From Bacteroidetes/Chlorobi group bacterium ChocPot_Mid (GTDB taxonomy: Bacteria; Bacteroidota; Ignavibacteria; Kapaibacteriales; UBA2268): a DNA stretch of 12,923 bases. The stretch's first letter is position 1, and each line of letters begins with the position of its first letter. Shown one piece after another: positions 7,628-12,923 of this stretch. The notes under the pieces are model-generated. The model searched no databases. It saw nothing but the letters and a program-made list of their open reading frames with translations, and was not told the origin of the DNA. The position numbers were made by a program, and so were the translations under genes. Location: the NCBI GenBank assembly GCA_003731675.1, contig RCNQ01000066.1, forward strand, positions 1-12,923, in the 5' to 3' direction.

Positions 7628-7803
7628 TTACAAATTCCTTACTTTTAATACTTCAGAATACAATTGAGTTGCACTTTTATATTATCAACAGCTTCATCGA
7701 AAGTTTCGCCTTCGTAGACACATTCTGGTAACTTTGGAATATAAGCCGTAAAGCCACCTTCTTCCTGTGGTTCAACGATGACTTTATAAAACAAATCTCT
7801 CAT
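7628..7803 (-). pseudogene. HicB-like antitoxin fragment with probable frameshift, no HicA partner
   Basis: From ATG at 7803 an open frame of 52 codons (stop TAA at 7647-7645) encodes MRDLFYKVIVEPQEEGGFTA..., then IPKLPECVYEGETFDEAVDNI. This is the N-terminal core of the HicB/UPF0150 family, where antitoxins neutralise HicA mRNA interferases. After DNI the frame loses similarity (KVQLNCILKY). Reading one base later gives KSATQLYSEVLKVRNL, which fits the expected second helix of the family, so one A appears missing from the A-run near 7677-7680. The repaired product would be 58 residues, ending at TAA 7630-7628. It is shorter than most family members (about 70). Only 89 nt separate it from the methyltransferase stop, too little for hicA, and none follows it. 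Alternative: a genuinely short solitary HicB-like protein. Confidence 0.6.
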
Positions 7804-7892
7804 AGCATTTTGATAAATTATTTTAACATATTTGTTTTAGACGATTAAGAAAAAATTTAATGTTCTAATCTTTAATGTTTAAAATATCTGAT

Positions 7893-8792
7893 TTACATCA
7901 GATTTTTAAAGTGAAGGAAGAGGTTAATTCCGAGTGGTTCGGAATCTACCCAAGTATTATTCATATTAAGACCCGATTCTTCAGCAAGACGCAATAAATG
8001 TTCCTTATCTCTGTAGTTCAAATGCCAATTCATCAATTCCATGTATGCTTTTGATGGGTTAGCAGGACTGAAGTTTCCAATTACAAGTTCTGCATTTTCT
8101 TTTAGGAAAGTACTATATCTTTTTAATAAACGAACGAAAACCTTATCATCAAAATAATCAAAAAGACCGCCTGACCAAATCAAATCATATTTCTTTTCTG
8201 TTGTAAATCGTAAAGCATTTTTATTTATGAAATTTACTTTGCAAGCATAACCGTCAAGTATTGATTTGGCATATTGAATTGCTCTTTCATCAAATTCAAC
8301 ACAATCAAAAAGTATATTTGAATCTGGATGTTGTGAAAAATATTCCTGAATATCTCGACATGGACCACTTGCGATGTTTAGAACTGATGAATTGATTGTC
8401 AATTTTATTTTATCAATTTCTCTGTGAAAATATTCAATTCTACCTCTTAAAGCATCTAACCCTTTTAAGTTTGAACCATATTGATCCCATTTGTAATAAT
8501 TTTTATTTATTTTTCGTGTATACAGTTTATCAATCAAATCAAAATCACCGGGATACCCATACGGTTGGGTATAAACATGCCCCTGTAGAGTATTAACAGT
8601 AATTGTATCCGCAAATGCATTATAGATTAATTTCATTTGTTCATCAGAGATATTGTTTTTTTGTACATCCTTATAAATTTGATTCATTAATTCGTTAAAT
8701 TCTTCCCATTCACTTACCTCAGGTCCTCCATTTTCAACATATTTTTTAATTCTTTCGACATAATGATTAATCAGTTCATTCTCGTTCAACAT
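7893..8792 (-). CDS. Class I SAM-dependent methyltransferase, substrate unknown
   Basis: A 299-residue protein from the chosen ATG. An in-frame ATG at 8849 would add 19 residues (a cysteine- and phenylalanine-containing stretch unlike a domain edge). The ATG at 8792 is preferred because GGAG lies five bases before it. The N-terminal 60 residues are helical and acidic. Then comes VYTQPYGYPGDFDLIDKLY (about residues 73-91), and the Rossmann methyltransferase core: motif I VLNIASGPCRDIQEYF at about 137-152, the acidic strand end CVEFDERA, motif IV YDLIWSGGLFDYF, and VIGNFSP. The GYPGDF plus SGPCRD combination recalls PhcB-like and CheR-distant small-molecule methyltransferases; I am confident of the fold but not of the substrate. 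It stands alone, 89 nt upstream of the hicB remnant and about 100 nt downstream of a terminator. Confidence 0.8.
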   Translation of the reverse strand: MLNENELINHYVERIKKYVENGGPEVSEWEEFNELMNQIYKDVQKNNISDEQMKLIYNAFADTITVNTLQGHVYTQPYGYPGDFDLIDKLYTRKINKNYYKWDQYGSNLKGLDALRGRIEYFHREIDKIKLTINSSVLNIASGPCRDIQEYFSQHPDSNILFDCVEFDERAIQYAKSILDGYACKVNFINKNALRFTTEKKYDLIWSGGLFDYFDDKVFVRLLKRYSTFLKENAELVIGNFSPANPSKAYMELMNWHLNYRDKEHLLRLAEESGLNMNNTWVDSEPLGINLFLHFKNLM

Positions 8793-8797
8793 TACAA

Positions 8798-8801
8798 CTC
8801 C
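8798..8801 (-). promoter_or_regulatory. Shine-Dalgarno sequence deciding the methyltransferase start
   Basis: On the minus strand GGAG is followed by TTGTA and then the ATG at 8792. No comparable motif precedes the in-frame ATGs at 8849 or 8807. A TATAAT hexamer at 8813-8808 (minus strand) is also close by but has no convincing -35 partner. Confidence 0.45.
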
Positions 8802-8891
8802 ATCCATATTATAAAAAAACACAATTTTGCATTTTTGAATGCCCTTCATTACTATTGATACATAAACCTTGGTTCAGGTTTCAAAAAGCAC

Positions 8892-8918
8892 AAAAAAAGG
8901 GCATTTCCACAATTGCCC
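8892..8918 (-). terminator. Intrinsic (rho-independent) terminator on the minus strand
   Basis: Read on the minus strand, GGGCA (8918-8914) pairs with TGCCC (8903-8899); two further A-T pairs form inside after one mismatch. The stem is followed directly by seven T residues (8898-8892). This is a compact stem plus U-tract of the classic kind. On the plus strand no T-run follows, so the direction is clear. It would end transcripts coming from the structured segment up to about 9050 and from the ORF6N remnant, about 100 nt before the methyltransferase start. Confidence 0.6.
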
Positions 8919-9050
8919 AACCTTGAGGTACTGGTATACCCGTGAGAAAAGACAAAAGGAAACGCCCAATTCGGGCGTGTCATTCCTTCGTTCTTTCTCA
9001 CTAAAAAATTACCAGTTTTCAAGGTTGAACGCAGTAAGACAACGCTTACA
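8892..9050 (-). ncRNA. Candidate structured small RNA or mRNA leader (rod-like hairpin plus terminator)
   Basis: This gene-free segment folds into a long interrupted hairpin on the minus strand. From outside in: CAACCTTGA (9027-9019) pairs with TCAAGGTTG (8926-8918); ACTGGTA (9016-9010) with TACCAGT (8936-8930); GTGAGAAA (9001-8994) with TTTCTCAC (8949-8942); AAGGAA (8988-8983) with TTCCTT (8961-8956); ACGCCC (8978-8973) with GGGCGT (8967-8962), closed by a five-base loop. Internal loops separate the helices, giving a rod of about 110 nt. A small GTAAG/CTTAC hairpin (9049-9034) precedes it and an intrinsic terminator follows. Size and rod shape recall 6S RNA, but I do not recognise the sequence. 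It could instead be a leader of the methyltransferase gene or a palindromic mobile element. No clear promoter was found; 9051-9156 is plain AT-rich sequence. Confidence 0.45.
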
Positions 9051-9156
9051 TATTTATTTTAAAATTCTATATTATTTCTTATAATTAATTCCTTATTAAT
9101 GAAAAAATTATTTCTGTAATGATTTGATTTATTAAAATAATAAAAAAGAATTAATA

Positions 9157-9539
9157 TCACCAATTTTTTTTTGTATGTTTTACCTTAATTAGAGCAAAAT
9201 TCAATTCAATTGTTGTTTCGCTTTTCTCAATATGAAGATTTTCATCAATTAATTCCGATAGGATTTCATTGCTTTTTTGTATCAAACTTTTCTTTTTCTT
9301 TTCGTCATCTACCGAACTTAAATCGCGGATTGCTCTGGTCAAGTTTTTAACTTTTGCAAAAGTTTCAATAATTACAATTGTTGTTTGAGTAGCTTTCTTA
9401 CTTTTTTAAATTGTTGCAAGCATGTATAAGCCCTTTTCGGTAAAAGTTTTAGGAGATGCAGACGAATATTTCAAATGATTAAGGGGTGTAAATTTTCCAT
9501 TAGTTCATTTTTTCTTTCTTGATTCTCCAACTTAAATTT
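9157..9539 (-). pseudogene. Decayed, 5'-truncated ORF6N-family gene
   Basis: Minus-strand translation gives a recognisable C-terminal half of an ORF6N-type (phage/anti-repressor related, DNA-binding) protein broken in several places. Reading from 9539: KFKLENQERKNELMENLHPL in one frame, then after a one-base shift near 9480-9490 NHLKYSSASPKTFTEKGLYM, LATI, an in-frame TAA at 9408-9406 where a Leu codon (TTA) is expected, then KSKKATQTTIVIIETFAKV and a clean frame to TGA at 9159-9157 (NEILSELIDENLHIEKSETT, then IELNFALIKVKHTKKNW). The pattern FTEKGLYMLATI...KATQTTIVIIETF is characteristic of this family. The N-terminal ORF6N domain is missing; upstream lies only AT-rich sequence and then cysS on the other strand. 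The remaining 61-codon open frame from 9342 (a non-ATG-like late start within the gene) is unlikely to be a gene of its own. Confidence 0.6.
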
Positions 9540-9618
9540 ACCTTATTCAAAAGTTTTTTCTTAATTTAATATAATTTACTATTTTACTAAATTATTATTT
9601 TTTATTAAAAACATTGCA

Positions 9619-11073
9619 ATGCAAATAAATTTATATAATTCTCTATCAAGAAAGATTGAACCATTTACTCCTTTGATTGATAATGAAGTACGTATGTATT
9701 CTTGCGGTCCGACAGTTTATAACTTCGCTCATATTGGAAATATGCGTGCTTTTCTTTTTGCTGATTTATTGCAAAGAGTTTTGAAAGTGGTTGGTCAGCA
9801 TAAAGTTCGCTGGGTAATGAATATTACTAATATTGATGATAAAACCATAAGGGATAGTGCTGTCGGTAGTAGTGCTTGGATATCTGATATGGGAGAACAG
9901 ACAGATGATTTACTGAATAATTTACTTAAACTTACAGAATACTATGAAAAATCTTTTTTAGAGGATATATCCAGACTTGGCATAAAAAAAGAAGACTTTT
10001 TCGCAATGCCTAAAGCTACTGAATATATTGAGCAGATGCAGAATTTAATAAGATTAATTCTCGAAAAAGGTTTTGCATATATTTCTGAAGGTTCAATCTA
10101 TTTTAATGTTTCAGAATGGCGAAAACATCAGACTTACGGAAGACTATTTTATATTGATTTCGATAATTTTCGTGCGGGAGAACGCATTGACTCTGACCAA
10201 TACGAAAGAGAAGACGCAAGCGATTTTGTCCTATGGAAAGCTCGTAAGCCAAATGAACCTTACTGGAATTTTCATATAGACAATTTCAATTTTCCTGGAC
10301 GTCCCGGTTGGCATATTGAATGCTCTTGCATGGAAAAAGAACTTCTTGGTTTACCTTTTGACATCCACACTGGTGGAATTGATTTGAAGTTCCCTCATCA
10401 TGAAGACGAGATAGCACAAAGCCATGCTGGTTATGGTATTGACCCTACTGTTATGTGGTGTCACAATGAATTTCTCGAAGTCGAAGGTCAGAAAATGAGT
10501 AAATCACTCGGTAATTTCTTCACTTTAAGGGATTTATTAGAAAAAGGCATTGACCCTCTTGATATTAGATTCAGCATGTTCGCTTCTCATTATGGCTCTG
10601 TCTATAATTTTACCTTCGATGGAATCAAATCCTCACATAAAGCAAGATTCAGAATTCAGGAATACATATATAAATTATTTGAAAAATCCGAAAGTGAGAT
10701 AACAATTGATATTGATAAATTAAGAAATTCAGTTTTTTCTGAACTTGCCAATGATTTACACACACCAAAAGCTTTGGCACATTTATTTACGTTTATCAAT
10801 GATAATCCAACAGATAAATTAAGTGAAGCAAGTAAAAATGGTCTCATCGCATTCTTTACCGAACTCAATAATATTTTTGATGTCTGGACAATTAACCCGA
10901 GACAAGAGACAGAATTATCTATACCTGATGAAATCAAAGAAAAAGCTGAAATGCGGCTTGAAGCCAAGAAAAATAAGAACTGGGACTTATCCGATAGTTT
11001 ACGTAAAGAAATAATAGATGCAGGATATATTTTGAAAGATACAAAAGATGGCTACACTATTGAAAAAGGTTGA
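9619..11073 (+). CDS. cysS: Cysteinyl-tRNA synthetase
   Basis: Class I aminoacyl-tRNA synthetase that charges tRNA-Cys. The 484 residues match the family length. Signatures: MYSCGPTVYNFAHIGNMRAF with zinc ligand Cys29 and HIGH-type motif HIGN at 38-41; GRPGWHIECSCM with zinc ligand Cys235; LKFPHHEDEIAQ with ligands His260 and Glu264; and KMSKSLGN at 292-299. The C-terminal anticodon-binding helical region is complete and ends in IIDAGYILKDTKDGYTIEKG. The start ATG is preceded by an AT-rich stretch with no Shine-Dalgarno sequence. A TATAAT hexamer at 9570-9575 might be a promoter but its -35 is poor. The DUF2520 gene starts one base after the stop. Upstream sequence is the decayed ORF6N gene on the opposite strand. 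Confidence 0.98.
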   Translation: MQINLYNSLSRKIEPFTPLIDNEVRMYSCGPTVYNFAHIGNMRAFLFADLLQRVLKVVGQHKVRWVMNITNIDDKTIRDSAVGSSAWISDMGEQTDDLLNNLLKLTEYYEKSFLEDISRLGIKKEDFFAMPKATEYIEQMQNLIRLILEKGFAYISEGSIYFNVSEWRKHQTYGRLFYIDFDNFRAGERIDSDQYEREDASDFVLWKARKPNEPYWNFHIDNFNFPGRPGWHIECSCMEKELLGLPFDIHTGGIDLKFPHHEDEIAQSHAGYGIDPTVMWCHNEFLEVEGQKMSKSLGNFFTLRDLLEKGIDPLDIRFSMFASHYGSVYNFTFDGIKSSHKARFRIQEYIYKLFEKSESEITIDIDKLRNSVFSELANDLHTPKALAHLFTFINDNPTDKLSEASKNGLIAFFTELNNIFDVWTINPRQETELSIPDEIKEKAEMRLEAKKNKNWDLSDSLRKEIIDAGYILKDTKDGYTIEKG

Positions 11074-11074
11074 T

Positions 11075-11947
11075 ATGAAAAAATCTTTAGGTGTGATTGG
11101 TTACGGGAAACTGGGCAGTAATCTAAGCAATCTTTTCGCTAAAGAGTTTTCTGTTGCATGGATTATTGATTCCAACCAAAAAACAAGAAAAATTGCATCA
11201 AAGAAATTACCAAATGTAAAAATTTTATCATCATTCAAGAAAGTCCCTGATTTACCAGACTATATATTTTTGACTGTTGAAGATAGTAGCATTGGAAACT
11301 TAGCAATCGAAATATCCGAATATTTCAAAGAAAAACTCAAAAAAAAATTGGTTCTACATTGTAGCGGTGCTTTATCATTGGGCATCTTAAACCCACTAAA
11401 AAAATATGGTGCGGATATTGCTGTAATTCATCCTTATCAGACGTTTTATTATCCATCAGAGAATTTACTTAGCGGAATCGGATGGAGCATCAGAAGTGAA
11501 AATAGAAGTGAAGAATTAAAAAAATTAATCACAAAACTTGGTGGTATTCCGTTTGTAATGAATGATGACGATAAGCAAACTGCCTTGTATCATTGCTCTG
11601 CTGTTGTTGCTTCAAACTTTTTGAATACTTTACTTTCTACTGCTAAAGAGATTGCAAAACTTGCCGGAATACCTGCTGAAATGTTTATTCCCCAAATTAT
11701 TAATACAACAATTGAAAACAACTTTTCACAAATAAAAAATAAGAAGGATTTCCCTTTGACTGGCCCATATTCAAGGGCAGATTTAAAAACGATAAAAAAG
11801 CATATAAAAGCATTGCAAAAACATCCCTTTTTATTAAAATCATATTGTTATATGGCACTTTCCACAATCGAGAAAATTAAATCTGAAAAAATGTCAGACC
11901 AAAATAAAATTACTGAAATTGAATCTCTAATAAAAAATTATGTTTAA
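11075..11947 (+). CDS. Rossmann-like / DUF2520 domain protein
   Basis: A 290-residue protein with an N-terminal dinucleotide-binding fold and a C-terminal DUF2520 helical domain, related in layout to F420-dependent NADP oxidoreductase and pyrroline-5-carboxylate reductase. The glycine motif is GVIGYGKLGSNL at residues 6-17. The middle part has LHCSGALSLGILNPL and IHPYQTF, and the DUF2520 part has LGGIPFVMNDDDKQTALYHC and ASNFLNTLL. The enzymatic reaction of this family is not established to my knowledge; an NAD(P)-dependent reductase/dehydrogenase is the usual guess. I chose the ATG at 11075, one base after the cysS stop, because AAGG lies five bases upstream and the protein then starts at the Rossmann strand. 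A frame-open ATG at 11048 inside cysS is possible but less likely. Translational coupling to cysS is probable. Confidence 0.88.
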   Translation: MKKSLGVIGYGKLGSNLSNLFAKEFSVAWIIDSNQKTRKIASKKLPNVKILSSFKKVPDLPDYIFLTVEDSSIGNLAIEISEYFKEKLKKKLVLHCSGALSLGILNPLKKYGADIAVIHPYQTFYYPSENLLSGIGWSIRSENRSEELKKLITKLGGIPFVMNDDDKQTALYHCSAVVASNFLNTLLSTAKEIAKLAGIPAEMFIPQIINTTIENNFSQIKNKKDFPLTGPYSRADLKTIKKHIKALQKHPFLLKSYCYMALSTIEKIKSEKMSDQNKITEIESLIKNYV

Positions 11948-11976
11948 TATAATTCAAATGGAATTTAGAAATAATT

Positions 11977-11980
11977 GAGG
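11977..11980 (+). promoter_or_regulatory. Shine-Dalgarno sequence of the znuA-like gene
   Basis: GAGG lies five bases before the ATG at 11986, one of the clearest ribosome-binding sites in the window, and fixes that start just before a signal peptide. Confidence 0.5.
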
Positions 11981-11985
11981 TTACC

Positions 11986-12903
11986 ATGACAAATAAATTA
12001 CTTTTCTTAATTTTAATTTTATCATCCTTGGTTCAAATTGAAGCTAAACCAAGAATTATTGTTACAAGTTCTCCTATAGATGCTATTATCTCAGAGATAA
12101 CCGGAAATGAAGCTGAAATAGTGACTTTAGTCTCACCTGGAAGTTCACCACACACTTATTCCCCAAAACCATCTCAGGTTTCAAAATCGGAAAAAGCAGA
12201 TGTCCTATTCTATGTTTCTGATTACCTTGACGGGTGGGCGGCAAATTTAAACACAAAGAAGAAAATCAAAATAATTGACTTGCTACAGAAAAAATATCAA
12301 CTACCATTCAGTGATGAAGATGAACATCAGCACGGACATAATAGTCATAATGATAAAAATGAAAAAAAAGCTAAACATAAAAAATCTTCACAACAAGTAA
12401 TTGACCCGCACTTTTGGACTGACCCGATTTGTGTAAAATCAATTGTAGATACTTTAACAAATATTCTCATTAATATTTCTCCTGAAAAAGAGAAGCAATA
12501 TAAATCAAATTCCAAATTATTTATAGCAAAATTGGAAGACTTGCATAAAGAAATTGCCCAAAAAATGAAAAATTTTAAAGATGAGAATATATTCCTATTT
12601 CATCCATCTTTCAGATATTTCTTAAAAAGGTATGAACTTACCTATGCAGGTTCAATTGAACCTTCTCCCGGGAAAGAACCTTCAGCTGATTTTATCCTAA
12701 AACTCGTTAAGAAAATAAAATCTCAAAAAGCAAAAGCTCTTTACACTGAACCTCAACTTCCCGTTGGACCTGCAAAAACTATTGCAGAAGCCGCCAGTTT
12801 AAAACTATATACACTCGACCCTATTGGTGGTGTTGAAGGAAGAAAGAATTATTTTGACTTAATGAGATATAATACAAATACTTTTATAAAATCATTGAAA
12901 TAG
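11986..12903 (+). CDS. znuA: Zinc/manganese ABC transporter substrate-binding protein (ZnuA/TroA family)
   Basis: Periplasmic metal-binding component of a cluster A-I ABC importer. The 305-residue precursor has a signal peptide of about 20 residues (hydrophobic LLFLILILSSLV, cleavage likely after IEA); there is no lipobox cysteine. Predicted metal ligands are His56 in SPHTYSPKPS, His142 in DPHFWTDP, His206 in FHPSFRYF and Asp278 in TLDPIGG. A charged, His-rich loop (residues about 109-134; His114, 116, 118, 121 and 131) between the first and second ligand is typical of zinc-specific members, and favours Zn over Mn. PSPGKEPSADF and TEPQLPV are family motifs. It starts 38 nt after the DUF2520 gene with its own Shine-Dalgarno sequence. 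ATPase and permease genes should lie downstream of the window. No Zur-box was identified. Confidence 0.88.
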   Translation: MTNKLLFLILILSSLVQIEAKPRIIVTSSPIDAIISEITGNEAEIVTLVSPGSSPHTYSPKPSQVSKSEKADVLFYVSDYLDGWAANLNTKKKIKIIDLLQKKYQLPFSDEDEHQHGHNSHNDKNEKKAKHKKSSQQVIDPHFWTDPICVKSIVDTLTNILINISPEKEKQYKSNSKLFIAKLEDLHKEIAQKMKNFKDENIFLFHPSFRYFLKRYELTYAGSIEPSPGKEPSADFILKLVKKIKSQKAKALYTEPQLPVGPAKTIAEAASLKLYTLDPIGGVEGRKNYFDLMRYNTNTFIKSLK

Positions 12904-12923
12904 TATAAAAAACATTGTTAAAA

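Noticed and set aside
8829..8842. Small hairpin GCATT-TTTG-AATGC between terminator and methyltransferase start
   Set aside because: Only 5 bp, with no U-tract right after it on either strand; too weak to call.
8869..9084. Plus-strand open frame of 71 codons in the gap between the methyltransferase and cysS
   Set aside because: It runs through the inverted repeats of the structured segment, has no domain, no ribosome-binding site and odd composition; it is best seen as the back of the RNA/hairpin.
9546..9575. TTCAAA and TATAAT hexamers 18 nt apart upstream of cysS
   Set aside because: The -35 is poor, the region is nearly pure A/T, and Bacteroidota-like promoters follow another consensus; kept only as a remark.
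11048..11074. Earlier ATG for the DUF2520 protein inside cysS
   Set aside because: The added residues precede the normal Rossmann strand, and the ATG at 11075 has the better ribosome-binding site.
1..12923. CRISPR arrays, tRNA/rRNA genes, complete insertion sequences, complete toxin-antitoxin pair or defence operon
   Set aside because: I looked for regular repeats, cloverleaf-like segments, transposase or nuclease motifs and paired TA genes and saw none beyond the broken hicB-like and ORF6N-like remnants.

Overview
The window is AT-rich DNA from a bacterium. It mixes strongly conserved housekeeping genes with a short, partly decayed accessory stretch. Shine-Dalgarno sequences are weak or absent at most starts. 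The roughly 317-residue signal peptidase I, the ORF6N-type remnant and the TMTC-like TPR membrane protein fit the Bacteroidota/FCB group. My best guess is the Ignavibacteria/Kapabacteria/Chlorobi side. This taxonomic call is inference from gene content only; no rRNA or tRNA gene is visible.

Layout. Positions 1-6425 (+ strand): the 3' end of lepA (ribosomal elongation factor 4), lepB (signal peptidase I), a multi-pass membrane protein with a C-terminal TPR block, a LOG-family nucleotide-binding protein, a small J-domain protein, a membrane-anchored rhodanese and a sigma-54 activator with AAA+ and Fis-type HTH domains but no receiver domain. Gaps within this run are short (10-97 nt), so one or two operons are plausible.

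Positions 6417-9539 (- strand): gmhA (sedoheptulose-7-phosphate isomerase) and engB/ysxC (ribosome-assembly GTPase) are almost fused (3 nt apart). Upstream of them lie a HicB-like antitoxin fragment with a probable frameshift, a class I SAM-dependent methyltransferase, a strongly structured non-coding segment ending in an intrinsic terminator (8892-9050), and a decayed, 5'-truncated ORF6N-family gene. The last 9 nt of gmhA and of the sigma-54 activator gene overlap convergently.

Positions 9619-12903 (+ strand): cysS (cysteinyl-tRNA synthetase), a Rossmann/DUF2520 protein one nucleotide after it, and a znuA-like zinc-binding lipoprotein/periplasmic protein gene whose membrane and ATPase partners would lie beyond the window.

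Most of the window is ordinary. The part most worth a second look is 7628-9539. Its rod-like RNA candidate with a 3' terminator could be a free small RNA (6S-like in shape) or an attenuator leader of the methyltransferase gene. It is flanked by two broken accessory genes. I did not find a complete new defence or mobile system here.
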